A stretch of 64,000 bases of DNA from Sphingopyxis sp. USTB-05 (GCF_023822045.1 NZ_CP084712.1:2046001-2110000); one strand, 5' to 3'. Positions 1 through 9,683 are shown, counted from the first letter of the stretch. Program-made: numbers and translations. The notes: generated by a model not told the origin, from the letters alone.

Positions 1-1
1 C

Positions 2-2971
2 GTGAAGGACGCCAATGGCGTCACGATCGAGACGCTGGAGCGCAACGTCCATTATTCAATCACGCCGATGCGCGCGGCGCTGATCCGCGAAAAGTCGGTT
101 CTGATTGCCGACGGCGTGACGCGCCCCGTCATCGCGGTGCGCCTGACCGACCGCGACGGCAAGCCGATCCGCGCCGGCCTCACGGGCGACTTCAGCGTCC
201 CCGCCCCTTACTACCCCGCCGTCGAAGCCGACGCCCAGCAGGCACGGCAGTTGTCAGGCCTCGAACGCGCGCAGCCGTTGTGGAAGATCGATGGCGACGA
301 CGGCATCGCCTATATCGAGCTCGAACCCACTACCGCGTCAGGAACGCTCGCGATGGATTTCACGTTCCGCGACGACAAGGTGACGCGCAAGCAGACGATC
401 GAAACCTGGCTCGATCCGGGCAACCGTCCGTGGACTGTCGTCGGCTTTGCTGCGGGCACCGTTGGGTACAACACGCTCGACGACCGGATGGAGCCGTCGG
501 CAGAAACGCTCGACGACCTCAACGCCGACGCGCGCCTCACGCTTTACGCAAAAGGCCGCGTGCTGGGCAAATGGCTGATGACGCTGGCCTATGACACCGA
601 CAAGGACAAGGATGACACGCGTTTCGGCGGCGTGATCGATCCGCGCGCCTATTACACCATCTATGCCGATCGCAACGAAACTCGTTACGACGCCGCCTCG
701 GTGCGCAAACTCTATCTGCGCCTCGAACACCCGCAATTTTATGCGATGTTCGGCGATATCGAGACGGGCATTTCGGAACCCGAACTCGCCCGCTACCAGC
801 GCGCGCTCAACGGCGGCAAAGCGGAATATCGCAGCCGCAACGTCGCCGCGACCGCGTTCGTCGCCGACACGCCATACCGCTTCCGCCGCGACGAGATCCA
901 GGGCAATGGCCTGACCGGTCCGTATCAGCTCAGCGCGCGGGACATCCTGCCGAACAGCGAACGCATCGTCATCGAAACGCGCGACCGCCTGCACAGCGAG
1001 CGCATCGTCGATAGCGTCAGCCTGTCGCGCCATGTCGACTATGACATCGACTATCTGTCGGGCACGATCCGCTTCCGCGAACCGGTGCTCAGCCGCTCGT
1101 CGAACCTCGACCCGCAGTTCGTCGTCGCCGAATATGAAGTCGATGGCGTCGGTCAACGTGTCCTCAACGCGGGTGGCCGCGTCAGCTATCAGTCGACCGA
1201 CGAGAAACTGCGCGTCGGCGCGACCTTCATCCATGACGAGGACGGCAACGCCAAGACCAACCTTGGCGGCGTCGATGCGCGCTATCGCCCGACGATCGAA
1301 ACCGAAGTCCGCGCCGAACTCGCGCTGAGCGACGCCAAGGCGGCCAATGGCAGCACGGCCGCCAACGGCACGGCAAAGGCGTGGCTGATCGAGGCCGAGC
1401 ATCACAGCAGCAACGCCGACTTCCTCGCCTATGTGCGCGAGCGTGAGGCCGGCTTTGGTACCGGGCAACTCAACAGCAGCGAGAATGGCACGCGCAAATT
1501 CGGTTTCGATGCGCGGATGAAGGCCAGCCGCAATCTGTCGGTCACCGGCAGCGCATGGCAGGAAGATTATCTCGACACCAATGCGCGCCGCCGCGCTGCC
1601 CGGGCATTGGTCGAATATGATAATGGCACCAGCGTGATGCGCGCCGGGCTGACCCACGCCGATGATCGCCTGACCGACGGCACGAACAACCGTTCGAATA
1701 TCGTCCAGCTCGGCGCAACGCAGCGGTTGATGAACAAGCGCCTCGAGCTCGATGCGCAGACCGAATTCGCGCTCGGCGGCAAGGATGCGAGCATCGATTT
1801 CCCGACCCGCCATCGCCTCGGCGCCCGCTTCGCCATCAATCGCGACGTCAATCTGGTCGGCAGCTATGAAATCGCCGACGGTGACACGATCAAGGCGCGC
1901 ACCGCGCGGCTCGGCTTCGACCTGACGCCCTGGTCCGGCGCGCGCCTGCTCGCCACCGCCAATCAACAGGAAATCGGCGAATATGGTCCGCGAAGCTTCG
2001 CTGCCTATGGCCTGTCGCAATCAATCAAGCTCGGCGAGCGCTGGTCGGTCGATTTCTCGGTCGACGGCAACCGCACGATTGGCGGCATCAGTGCCGGTGA
2101 TGTGCTCAACGTCGAGCAGCCCGTCGCCTCGGGCGGTTTCCTCGGCGACAATGGCACGTTGACCGAGGATTTCCTCGCGATCAGCACCGGCGCCACCTAT
2201 CGCGCCGACCGCTGGACGCTGACGGGCCGCGCCGAATATCGCGATGGCGAAATCGCCAATCGTTACAGCCTGACGCTGGGCGGGCTCCGCCAACTCGGCG
2301 AGGGTCGCGCGCTCGGTGCGCTCTTCACTTACGCCAAGGCAAGCGGAACGGGCACCGCGCCGATGACCGAAGTCATCCAGTTCGAAATGAGCTGGGCGCA
2401 CCGCCCCGCGGCGTCGCGCGTGTCATGGCTCAACAAGAGCGAGTTCCGTTCGGACAAGGTGCGCGACGCTGTCGCTGGCGAAGCTGGCCCGATCGGCGGC
2501 CCTGAGCTGACGATCGATGGCGACGCGACGAGCCGCCGCCTGCTCAACAGCCTGTCGGTGAACTGGACCCCGCTTGGCGATCGCGGAATCGGCCCCGGCG
2601 ACGGCTGGTACGAACGCGCCGAAATCGGATTCTTCTGGGGAACGCGTTATAATTTCGACCGCTTCGGCGCGGATGACGTCAAGGGCTGGTCGAACCTGAT
2701 CGGCGCGGACATCCGCTTCAACCTGAGCGAGCATGTCGATGTCGGCGCTTCGGGTACTGTTCGCGTCGGCACCGATGCCGATACGGTCAGCTGGGCGGGC
2801 GGTCCAACGATCACGCTGGCGCCGATGACGAATGCCAACATCACCTTCGGCTATAATTTCGCGGGCTTCCATGACCGCGATTTCGAAGACGCACGATTCT
2901 CGCGCTCGGGCGCCTATGTGACCTTCAAGCTGAAGTTCGACCAGACGAGCTTTGCGGGGCTGGGGCTGTAG
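2..2971 (+). CDS. Outer-membrane beta-barrel protein, 3' part (5' end outside window)
   Basis: The reading frame is open to the left edge, so at least 989 residues are the C-terminal part of a larger protein. The first ~130 residues look like a bacterial Ig-like/invasin-type surface domain (IADGVTRPVIAVRLTDRDGKPI). The rest has alternating hydrophobic and aromatic residues with many N/D/G turns, as in a large outer-membrane barrel, and it ends in beta strands (YVTFKLKFDQTSF). I infer surface or outer-membrane location. It is not a classical TonB receptor in the part seen, because no plug or TonB box is visible. The function is unknown. It converges on the dehydrogenase operon across a palindromic repeat. 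Confidence 0.6.
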   Translation: MKDANGVTIETLERNVHYSITPMRAALIREKSVLIADGVTRPVIAVRLTDRDGKPIRAGLTGDFSVPAPYYPAVEADAQQARQLSGLERAQPLWKIDGDDGIAYIELEPTTASGTLAMDFTFRDDKVTRKQTIETWLDPGNRPWTVVGFAAGTVGYNTLDDRMEPSAETLDDLNADARLTLYAKGRVLGKWLMTLAYDTDKDKDDTRFGGVIDPRAYYTIYADRNETRYDAASVRKLYLRLEHPQFYAMFGDIETGISEPELARYQRALNGGKAEYRSRNVAATAFVADTPYRFRRDEIQGNGLTGPYQLSARDILPNSERIVIETRDRLHSERIVDSVSLSRHVDYDIDYLSGTIRFREPVLSRSSNLDPQFVVAEYEVDGVGQRVLNAGGRVSYQSTDEKLRVGATFIHDEDGNAKTNLGGVDARYRPTIETEVRAELALSDAKAANGSTAANGTAKAWLIEAEHHSSNADFLAYVREREAGFGTGQLNSSENGTRKFGFDARMKASRNLSVTGSAWQEDYLDTNARRRAARALVEYDNGTSVMRAGLTHADDRLTDGTNNRSNIVQLGATQRLMNKRLELDAQTEFALGGKDASIDFPTRHRLGARFAINRDVNLVGSYEIADGDTIKARTARLGFDLTPWSGARLLATANQQEIGEYGPRSFAAYGLSQSIKLGERWSVDFSVDGNRTIGGISAGDVLNVEQPVASGGFLGDNGTLTEDFLAISTGATYRADRWTLTGRAEYRDGEIANRYSLTLGGLRQLGEGRALGALFTYAKASGTGTAPMTEVIQFEMSWAHRPAASRVSWLNKSEFRSDKVRDAVAGEAGPIGGPELTIDGDATSRRLLNSLSVNWTPLGDRGIGPGDGWYERAEIGFFWGTRYNFDRFGADDVKGWSNLIGADIRFNLSEHVDVGASGTVRVGTDADTVSWAGGPTITLAPMTNANITFGYNFAGFHDRDFEDARFSRSGAYVTFKLKFDQTSFAGLGL

Positions 2972-2986
2972 AGCCGAAGCTGGAAT

Positions 2987-3068
2987 TCCGTTCGTGTCGA
3001 GCGAAGTCGAGACACCCGGCGTGCGTGCACGGCCGATGGGCATCTCGACTTCGCTCGATGCGAACGGA
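2987..3068. repeat. REP-like long inverted repeat
   Basis: Two 26-bp arms (2987-3012 and 3043-3068) are inverted complements apart from a small mismatch near the middle, separated by a 30-bp GC-rich loop. The arm core is TCGAGCGAAGTCGAGA. It fills the gap between two convergent genes. Similar palindromes are common intergenic elements in sphingomonads (my recollection). It could act as a bidirectional terminator or mRNA stabiliser, but there is no T-run. Confidence 0.75.
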
Positions 3069-3080
3069 TTGTTGTTGGGC

Positions 3081-4364
3081 TTAGTCCGCGAACAACAGAA
3101 CCGGCGTTTCGACCAGCTTCTTGAGCGCCTGAACATAGCTTGCCGCGTCCCAGCCATCGACGACGCGATGGTCGCAACTGATCGACAGGTTCATCAGCTT
3201 CGCACGGCGAATTTCATCGCCGTCAAAAACCGGGCGCTCGACGATCTTGTTCGGGCCAATGATTGCGACTTCAGGCCGGTTGATGACCGGGGTCGTTGCG
3301 ATGCCGCCGAGCGGGCCAAGCGAGGTGACAGTCAGCGTGCCGCCGGTCAGTTCCTCGACCTTGGCCTTGCCGGTGCGCGCCGCTTCGGCGAGGCGCGTGA
3401 TTTCGCTCGCGAGTTGCCACACATTCTTGTCCTGCGCATCGCGGATCACCGGAACCATCAGTCCAGCATCGGTCTGCGTCGCCATGCCGAGATGCACCGC
3501 GCCATAACGCGTCACGACGCCGCCTTCGTCATCATAACGCGCGTTGATCATCGGGAATTGCGGAATCGTGCGGCAGATTGCGACGATCAGGAAGGGCAGC
3601 ATCGTCAGCTTGGGACGGCCGCCGCGATTGGCGTTCAAATCGGCGCGCATCTCTTCGAGCGCGGTGACGTCCATTTCCTCGACATAGGTGAAGTGCGGGA
3701 TCGCGCGCTTCGACGCCGCCATATTCTCGGCGATCTTGCGGCGCATCCCGATGACCTTGATCGGCTCGTCGGCGCGGGCACGCGAGGCGCCAGGCGCGCT
3801 ATAGCCCTGCCCGCCGCTGTAGCGGAGGAAGGCGTCGAGGTCGGCGTGACGGATGCGGTCGCCTTCGGCGTGGACCTGTCCCAGATCGACGCCCAGATCC
3901 TTGGCGCGCGCGCGGACCGCGGGCGATGCGAGAACGGCGCGGCTGTGTGCCGCAGCTACCACTGGCGCCGGCGCAGGCGTTGGAGCCGGCACGGGCGCGG
4001 GCGCCGCGACCGGCGCGGGAGCAGCAACCTCAGCCACCGAAATCTCTTCGGCGCCCGGCGTCTCGGCCGCAATTTCCTGTTCGACTGGCGTATCGGCGGG
4101 CGGCGCGTCGACCGCGCCATCCTCGTCGGTCTCGATCACGGCCAGCGTCGACCCGATCGGGATGAGGTCGCCGACCTCGCCCGCCAGTTCGACGACGACC
4201 CCCGAAACGGGCGATTCCATTTCTACGGTCGCCTTGTCGGTCATCATGTCGGCTAGCTGCGCGTCTTCCTCAACGCGCTCGCCGATTTTGACGTGCCAAG
4301 CGACGATTTCGGCCTCGGCAATGCCTTCGCCGATGTCGGGCAGACGGAATGAATAACGGGCCAT
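3081..4364 (-). CDS. bkdB: Branched-chain 2-oxoacid dehydrogenase E2 (dihydrolipoamide acyltransferase)
   Basis: This 427-residue protein is the core acyltransferase of a 2-oxoacid dehydrogenase complex. It moves acyl groups from E1 to CoA through lipoyl-lysine. Residues 1-80 are a lipoyl domain with the lipoylated lysine in MMTDKATVEM (K44). An Ala/Pro linker (~85-135) follows, then an E1/E3-binding domain (~140-175). The catalytic domain ends with SCDHRVVDG, holding His399 and Asp403. Directly downstream of both E1 genes, it completes E1alpha-E1beta-E2. No E3 gene is in the window. Branched-chain rather than pyruvate specificity is inferred from the separate E1 subunits and the long E1alpha N-terminus. 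Confidence 0.9.
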   Translation of the reverse strand: MARYSFRLPDIGEGIAEAEIVAWHVKIGERVEEDAQLADMMTDKATVEMESPVSGVVVELAGEVGDLIPIGSTLAVIETDEDGAVDAPPADTPVEQEIAAETPGAEEISVAEVAAPAPVAAPAPVPAPTPAPAPVVAAAHSRAVLASPAVRARAKDLGVDLGQVHAEGDRIRHADLDAFLRYSGGQGYSAPGASRARADEPIKVIGMRRKIAENMAASKRAIPHFTYVEEMDVTALEEMRADLNANRGGRPKLTMLPFLIVAICRTIPQFPMINARYDDEGGVVTRYGAVHLGMATQTDAGLMVPVIRDAQDKNVWQLASEITRLAEAARTGKAKVEELTGGTLTVTSLGPLGGIATTPVINRPEVAIIGPNKIVERPVFDGDEIRRAKLMNLSISCDHRVVDGWDAASYVQALKKLVETPVLLFAD

Positions 4365-4368
4365 GGCG

Positions 4369-5409
4369 TCAGTCCTTCAAAATCTTGGTCAGCGCGGTCG
4401 CGATGCGCACCGGGCCGGGGAAATAGGCCCATTCGAGGCTATGCGGATAAGGCGTGTCGAAGCCGGTGACGCGTTCGACCGGGGCTTCGAGATGATAGAA
4501 GCAGCGCTCCTGAACCAGCGCGGCCAGTTCGGCGCCGAAGCCCGAAGTCCGCGTCGCTTCATGGATGATCAGGCAGCGGCCGGTCTTTTTCACCGAGGTT
4601 TCGATCGCCTCGATATCGAGCGGCAGCAGCGTGCGCAGGTCGATGATCTCGGCATCGATGCCCATTTCCTCGACGATCGTCTTGGTCACATGCACCATCG
4701 TGCCATAAGCAAGGATCGTCAGCGCTTCGCCCGAACGTACCGTCGCGGCCTTGCCGAGTTCGATGCGGTAATGACCTTCGGGCACCGTGCTCGCGTCATG
4801 CTTTGACCACGGCTCGACCGGACGATCATAATAGCCGCTGAACGGACCGTTATAGATGCGCTTGGGTTCGAGGAATACGACGGGGTCATTATCCTCGATC
4901 GCTGCGATCAGCAGGCCCTTGGCATCATAGGGGTTCGAAGGGATCACCGTTTTCACTCCGCAGATATGCGTCATGATGCTTTCGGGCGACTGGCTGTGCG
5001 TCTGACCGCCGAAGATGCCGCCGCCGAACGGGGTGCGCACCGTCATCGGGCAGATAAAATCCCCCGCCGAGCGATAGCGCAGACGCGCCGCTTCGCTGAC
5101 GAGCTGATCAAGCCCCGGATAGATATAGTCGGCGAACTGGATTTCGGGGACCGGGCGCAGGCCATAGGCCCCCATGCCGACCGCAACGCCGATAATACCG
5201 CATTCGTTGATCGGCGTGTCGAACACGCGCGTTTTGCCATGCTTTTTCTGAAGCCCCGCGGTTGCGCGGAACACGCCGCCGAAAAAGCCGACGTCTTCGC
5301 CCATCACGACCATATTCGGATCGCGTTCGAGCATGACGTCCATGGCGCTGTTGATCGCCTCGATCATGTTCATGGTCTTGGTGGCGGTTTGGGTTTCAGC
5401 GCTCATCAT
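4369..5409 (-). CDS. bkdA2: Branched-chain 2-oxoacid dehydrogenase E1 beta subunit
   Basis: A transketolase-like beta subunit of about 346 residues that pairs with the next-upstream alpha subunit to decarboxylate branched-chain 2-oxoacids with thiamine diphosphate. The N-terminal region has the family pattern MIEAINSAMDVML...VVMGEDVG, and the C-terminal transketolase domain follows. Two tandem ATGs (5409 and 5406) are possible starts. The first overlaps the alpha-subunit stop as ATGA, which implies translational coupling. The open frame runs to 5466, but that extension lies in the alpha gene and is not conserved-looking. E2 begins 4 bases downstream of the stop. Confidence 0.9.
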   Translation of the reverse strand: MMSAETQTATKTMNMIEAINSAMDVMLERDPNMVVMGEDVGFFGGVFRATAGLQKKHGKTRVFDTPINECGIIGVAVGMGAYGLRPVPEIQFADYIYPGLDQLVSEAARLRYRSAGDFICPMTVRTPFGGGIFGGQTHSQSPESIMTHICGVKTVIPSNPYDAKGLLIAAIEDNDPVVFLEPKRIYNGPFSGYYDRPVEPWSKHDASTVPEGHYRIELGKAATVRSGEALTILAYGTMVHVTKTIVEEMGIDAEIIDLRTLLPLDIEAIETSVKKTGRCLIIHEATRTSGFGAELAALVQERCFYHLEAPVERVTGFDTPYPHSLEWAYFPGPVRIATALTKILKD

Positions 5410-6701
5410 TCGGGCTTCCAATTGGGGCCGAACTTGGCCTCTTGCTCGGCGAGCATCTGCGCGCATTGTTCCTTGAGGTGCCAGGGCAGTTCTTCGAACA
5501 CATCGTCGAACATCGTCTCGAACGGCTGGTGCATGCCGTGGCCCAATATCCCGAGCTTCTCCGACTGTTTCTGCGTCGTCTTGACCAGATCGTCGAGTTC
5601 TTTGGCCTGCGCTTCGTCACGCTCGCCGTCCCATTCGCCCAGCGTTTCGAGATGCTGGCGCAGTCGCGCGATCGGATCGCCTAGCGGCCACGCGGTTGCC
5701 TCGTCGGCGGCGCGGTAGGCGCTTGGGTCGTCCGACGTGCTGTGGCCTTCGCTGCGGTAGGTGAAATGCTCGATCAGCGTCGGGCCGTTGTTCGTGCGTG
5801 CGCGATCCGCCGCCCATTGGGTCGCAGCATAGACCGCGAGCGGATCGTTGCCATCGATACGCAGCCCGGCAATGCCGTAACCGACGGCGCGCGCGGCAAA
5901 GGTCGTGCGCTCGCCGCCGGCAAAGCCCGAGAAGCTCGAAATCGCCCACTGATTGTTGACGACGTTGAAAATCACCGGCGCATTGTAAACGGTCGCAAAG
6001 GTGAGCGCCGAATGGAAGTCACCTTCGGCCGACGAACCCTCGCCGCACCATACGGTCGCGATCCGGCTGTCGCCCTTCGACGCTGACGCCATCGCCCAGC
6101 CCACCGCCTGCGGATATTGCGTCGCGAGATTGCCCGAAACGCTGAAGAAACCATGCTCGGGCGCCGAATACATGATCGGCAACTGACGGCCGAGCAGATG
6201 GTCGCCGCGGTTCGAATAGATTTGGTTCATCATCTGGATCAGCGGATAATCGCGCGTGATCAAAATGCCCTGCTGCCGATAACTCGGAAACACCATGTCG
6301 GTCCGGTCGATCGCCATCGTCGACGCGACCGAGGTCGCTTCTTCACCGGTACACTTCATATAGAAGCTGGTCTTACCTTGCCGCTGGGCACGGAACATGC
6401 GGTCGTCGAACGCCCGGGTTAGCATCATATTCCGGAGCATCGTGCGCAGCCGTTCAGGCGACAGCTTCGGATCCCACTGCCCCTTTGCCTTTCCGTCGAA
6501 ATCGAGCACGCGGACAAGACCGTAGCTCAGTTCGCGCATCGCGTCGGGTTTCGTCGCTTCACTCGGGCGTGGGGCCGCTTCGACCGCAGGAACTTCGATA
6601 TCGCCAAAGTCCGGAGTATCACCGGGGCGATAGCGCGGTTCGGGGATATGAAGCGACAGCGGCGGCAAATTGCTCGCCGGGCGCTGAGGCGTCTCAGGCA
6701 T
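5406..6701 (-). CDS. bkdA1: Branched-chain 2-oxoacid dehydrogenase E1 alpha subunit
   Basis: A 431-residue thiamine-diphosphate-dependent alpha subunit, first gene of a three-gene operon (E1alpha, E1beta, E2). The cofactor-binding stretch starts CGEGSSAEGDFHSAL and ends with NNQWAIS. The phosphorylation-loop region of the family (YRSEGHSTSDDPSAYR) is present. The ~70-residue Pro-rich N-terminal extension is typical of the branched-chain enzymes of Gram-negative bacteria. Its stop overlaps the E1beta start. The complex commits Val/Leu/Ile-derived keto acids to acyl-CoA. Confidence 0.9.
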   Translation of the reverse strand: MPETPQRPASNLPPLSLHIPEPRYRPGDTPDFGDIEVPAVEAAPRPSEATKPDAMRELSYGLVRVLDFDGKAKGQWDPKLSPERLRTMLRNMMLTRAFDDRMFRAQRQGKTSFYMKCTGEEATSVASTMAIDRTDMVFPSYRQQGILITRDYPLIQMMNQIYSNRGDHLLGRQLPIMYSAPEHGFFSVSGNLATQYPQAVGWAMASASKGDSRIATVWCGEGSSAEGDFHSALTFATVYNAPVIFNVVNNQWAISSFSGFAGGERTTFAARAVGYGIAGLRIDGNDPLAVYAATQWAADRARTNNGPTLIEHFTYRSEGHSTSDDPSAYRAADEATAWPLGDPIARLRQHLETLGEWDGERDEAQAKELDDLVKTTQKQSEKLGILGHGMHQPFETMFDDVFEELPWHLKEQCAQMLAEQEAKFGPNWKPE

Positions 6702-6794
6702 ATCTTCTTCCCTTTAAAGCGCGAATCAGCGCCTAGTTATATTTCAACGTGGCGACATATTATTACAGACGCCATACGAATGCAACGGCAGCAA

Positions 6795-7730
6795 TCAGAC
6801 CGCGACAGGCGCGGAAATATGCGCTTGCGGCGCATAGTCCTCGACCGCGAAATCCTCGAATCGATAGTCAAAAATGCTCGAAGGCCGGCGAAGGATGCGC
6901 AGCTTTGGCGCGCCGCCCGGAACGCGTGATAATTGTTGTTCAACCAGTTCCGCGTGGTTCAGATAGAGATGTACATCGCCGCCGGTCCAGACGAGCTGAT
7001 GCGCATGGAGCCCCGCTTGCTCGGCGACCATCCGCGTCAGGAGCGCCGCCTCAAAGACGTTGAAGGCAAAGCCCAGGCCAAGATCGCACGAGCGCTGGAA
7101 CAGCAGGCACGACAGTCCGCCATCGCTGCGGACATGAAATTGATAAGTCATGTGACACGGTGGCAGCGCCATGCGGTCAAGGTCCGCGACGTTCCAACCG
7201 GTAAAGATATGCCGGCGAGACCCCGGATTGTTACGGAGCGAATCGATCAGCGCCGAAATCTGATTGTGCCCCTGCTCCGCGCGGCGGAACAGCCCGTCGC
7301 CTGCCGCTTCGTAACGTGGCCAGTTGACCCACTGGTGACCATAGACCGGGCCGAGATCGCCCCATCGAGCAGCAAAATCATCGTCCGCGACGATCCGCGC
7401 CTCGAAGTCCTCGATGCCGATCGTCTCGCCGGTCTCGCGGCGATATTTGTCGAGCGGCCAATCGGTCCAGATCTTCACACCCTGTGAAACGAGCGAACGG
7501 ATATTGGTGTCGCCCGTCAGGAACCACAACAGTTCGCGCAGCGCGGTCTTCCAATAAACCCGCTTAGTGGTGAGCAACGGGATTGCGTCGTCTTTCAGAG
7601 AGAATCGCATCGTCTCTCCAAACAGCGAGCGCGTCCCTACCCCGGTGCGGTCGACGCGCTCGTCGCCCTCGACCCAAATACGCTGCATCAGGTCGAGATA
7701 TTGAAGTTCATAATGGATGGAATCAGGCAA
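6795..7730 (-). CDS. thyA: Thymidylate synthase
   Basis: Converts dUMP to dTMP with methylene-tetrahydrofolate. The catalytic cysteine is in LPPCHM, the folate/dUMP-binding stretch QRSCDLGLG is intact, and the N-terminus DRTGVGTRSLFG is typical. I chose the TTG at 7730 (product ~311 residues), because GGGAG lies 7 bases upstream and the protein then begins just before the conserved YLDLMQRIW. An ATG at 7796 in the same frame adds 22 non-conserved residues and has no visible ribosome-binding site. Confidence 0.9.
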   Translation of the reverse strand: MPDSIHYELQYLDLMQRIWVEGDERVDRTGVGTRSLFGETMRFSLKDDAIPLLTTKRVYWKTALRELLWFLTGDTNIRSLVSQGVKIWTDWPLDKYRRETGETIGIEDFEARIVADDDFAARWGDLGPVYGHQWVNWPRYEAAGDGLFRRAEQGHNQISALIDSLRNNPGSRRHIFTGWNVADLDRMALPPCHMTYQFHVRSDGGLSCLLFQRSCDLGLGFAFNVFEAALLTRMVAEQAGLHAHQLVWTGGDVHLYLNHAELVEQQLSRVPGGAPKLRILRRPSSIFDYRFEDFAVEDYAPQAHISAPVAV

Positions 7731-7860
7731 GAGTCGGCTCCCGGCTTTGTCTTTCGGTGCTAGGCCTAGCGTCGCGACGGGACAAGGGAACAACATGCAC
7801 GACGCCGCAAAGCGTCCGATCCGGGGCAGTTACGTGTTGGGGATCGCGTAAGCCGGGCGC

Positions 7861-8301
7861 ATGTCTACGGTGATGACCCTGTTCGAACCTCTCGGCAAAG
7901 CGCCGGACCCATCGGCGATGGCAGGCTTCGTGCCGTCTCAGCTTGAAGGCGATGTAGCGCGCCTGTTGCTGCGCCCACTGTTCGATAACGATCGGGAAAG
8001 CCTGCTGCTCGCAGCTTTCGACGCCTTCGAGCGCCTTGTGCAGCTCGAACGCGTCGACGGGAGCAGCTCGACACGCTGCGTCGTTCCGCCGCGCGCTTGG
8101 CGCGCACTGTTGGACAGCAGTATTGCGACGGTCGTCATGGCGCACAACCATCCCTCCGACACGCCATGGCCAAGCGATGCCGACATCAGTGCAACGCACG
8201 ATGCCGCACTTTTCCTGCGGGCCATGGGCATCGATCTGGTCGATCATCTGATTTTCGTCGCGGGCGGTCATTTCAGTTTTCGAACTGCCGAAATGCTCTA
8301 G
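7861..8301 (+). CDS. Short RadC-like JAB/MPN-domain protein
   Basis: A 146-residue protein with a RadC-type JAMM motif: His95 and His97 in AHNHPS and a candidate third ligand Asp108. RadC proteins are usually about 220 residues with an N-terminal helix-hairpin-helix part. Here that part is missing or strongly reduced. The metal-site residues suggest an active fold, but the biochemical role of RadC is unsettled. It runs divergently from thyA. Confidence 0.75.
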   Translation: MSTVMTLFEPLGKAPDPSAMAGFVPSQLEGDVARLLLRPLFDNDRESLLLAAFDAFERLVQLERVDGSSSTRCVVPPRAWRALLDSSIATVVMAHNHPSDTPWPSDADISATHDAALFLRAMGIDLVDHLIFVAGGHFSFRTAEML

Positions 8302-8408
8302 TTACGGCAATCATCTTCAATGTGCCGATTGGCGCTTGAAGTTCACAGATTGCGCGTCTAGAGGACCGCCCTGCCTTCGCGGCGACCCCGGTCGGCGCGC
8401 AGATCGGT

Positions 8409-8485
8409 CGGGGAGTAGCTCAGCCTGGTAGAGCACTGTCTTCGGGAGGCAGGGGCCGGAGGTTCGAATCCTCTCTCCCCGACCA
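8409..8485 (+). tRNA. tRNA-Pro(CGG)
   Basis: 77 bases with acceptor CGGGGAG paired to CTCCCCG, a D-arm (AGCTCAGCCTGG), anticodon loop TTCGGGA giving anticodon CGG, a TTCGAATC T-loop and an encoded CCA. Confidence 0.95.
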
Positions 8486-8637
8486 ATTTCCTGCATATTG
8501 CAGATTCTGCACCGTCTCTTCTTGTAAGTCGGCGAACAACCCCCTAAATTCAAACTACGCTGCTGTGGTTTTCCCCCTTTCCATCGTGGCGAGTGTCCCG
8601 CCAGCTTTGGCGCGGACGCGTCCTCCCTGGACCCTGG

Positions 8638-8669
8638 CCACCTCGTACTTCGGTACGAGGTGGTTTTTT
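8638..8669 (+). terminator. Rho-independent terminator
   Basis: An 11-bp perfect stem (CCACCTCGTAC / GTACGAGGTGG) with a TTCG tetraloop, followed by six T. It terminates + strand transcription from the tRNA-Pro side. Its T-run overlaps the stop codon of the convergent amidohydrolase gene. Confidence 0.9.
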
Positions 8670-9543
8670 ATTCAGCGGCTTGCGGGAATAGTTCGGCTTC
8701 GGGGCGCATCTCCCCCAAATCGCTTACAAGTTCGGCAAACCACCGCGCCAACCGCGCAACACGCGCCGAATCCGGCGACCGTTCCGGCGTCAGATAGAGG
8801 CTACGGTCGATTTCGACCTGCACCGCGTGAATCCCGTCGCCGGGCCGACCATGTGTGCGAATGATATGCCCACCAGCATAAGGCTGGTTGCGCGTCACGA
8901 CTTCGCCCAGCCGTCCGGCTGACGTCATCACGCGCCGGACCAGCCACTCGCCCGCGGTTTCGCCGAAGCGATCGCCGATCACGATTCGCGCGCCATGACC
9001 CACCTGCCCGACGGGAATCGAAGGCATGGAATGCAGGTCGATCAGAATCGCATGACCGAAACGATCTCGCGCGCTCCGCAAAGCCTCGCCCAGTGCAGTG
9101 TGATACGGCCGATGGAACGATTCGAGCCGCCAATGAAGGCCCGCGCCGTCAATCGGTCGCTTCCAGAGGGGGCCGCAATCGGCGAGCCTTGTCGGCACTA
9201 CGCCGAGTCCCGCCCGTTCCTTGCGCCCTGGTGCCGAAAACTGCGCACGCAAAGGAATTGCCACCTCACCGGGCGCCATCTGTCCTTCGCCGCGATTCAA
9301 GTCGGCTACGGCGCGCGCCCACAACGCCGCCACGACCGTGGCCCCCGCATCCGTCGCCTCTGCCGCGATCAGATCGCTCCACGCGTCTTCGAGGCGTTCG
9401 AGTTGTGACCGTTCGACTCGCGCCGCCTCGATGATGTCAGGCGGATAGACGCGGCCGGCATGCGGCACCGACACGATCACCGGCCCGTTTGCCGCGGGCC
9501 GGTTGACAGCGATGGCGGCAGGCGGGATGCTGCGGAACGACAT
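8668..9543 (-). CDS. N-formylglutamate amidohydrolase family protein
   Basis: A 291-residue protein of the zinc-dependent N-formylglutamate amidohydrolase family, with VSVPHAG near the N-terminus and the metal-ligand motif LIDLHSMP in the middle. The family removes formyl groups from N-formylglutamate in histidine breakdown, but many members lie outside hut operons. No hut gene is nearby here, so the substrate is uncertain. The start at 9543 gives the expected family N-terminus. Confidence 0.8.
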   Translation of the reverse strand: MSFRSIPPAAIAVNRPAANGPVIVSVPHAGRVYPPDIIEAARVERSQLERLEDAWSDLIAAEATDAGATVVAALWARAVADLNRGEGQMAPGEVAIPLRAQFSAPGRKERAGLGVVPTRLADCGPLWKRPIDGAGLHWRLESFHRPYHTALGEALRSARDRFGHAILIDLHSMPSIPVGQVGHGARIVIGDRFGETAGEWLVRRVMTSAGRLGEVVTRNQPYAGGHIIRTHGRPGDGIHAVQVEIDRSLYLTPERSPDSARVARLARWFAELVSDLGEMRPEAELFPQAAE

Positions 9544-9683
9544 AGAGCATGGGTGGCAAAAAAAGCAGGACGAATCCAGCGCCGCGCGTCAATTTGTTAA
9601 ATCTCTGACGCTATGCATTGCATAATAGAGGGGGCAGACGACCGGAACCGGCTGCGCCGAAGGACCAGGGAACAGATTTCAAC

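Noticed and set aside
338..2020. 560-residue open frame on the minus strand of the barrel gene
   Set aside because: It is a shadow of the + strand gene, caused by GC-rich codons. It has low-complexity Arg/Ala/Asp composition and no start context.
8317..8553. A 78-residue minus-strand frame with [11 protein letters not shown]
   Set aside because: It overlaps the tRNA-Pro and is the well-known artefact of translating a tRNA in the wrong frame.
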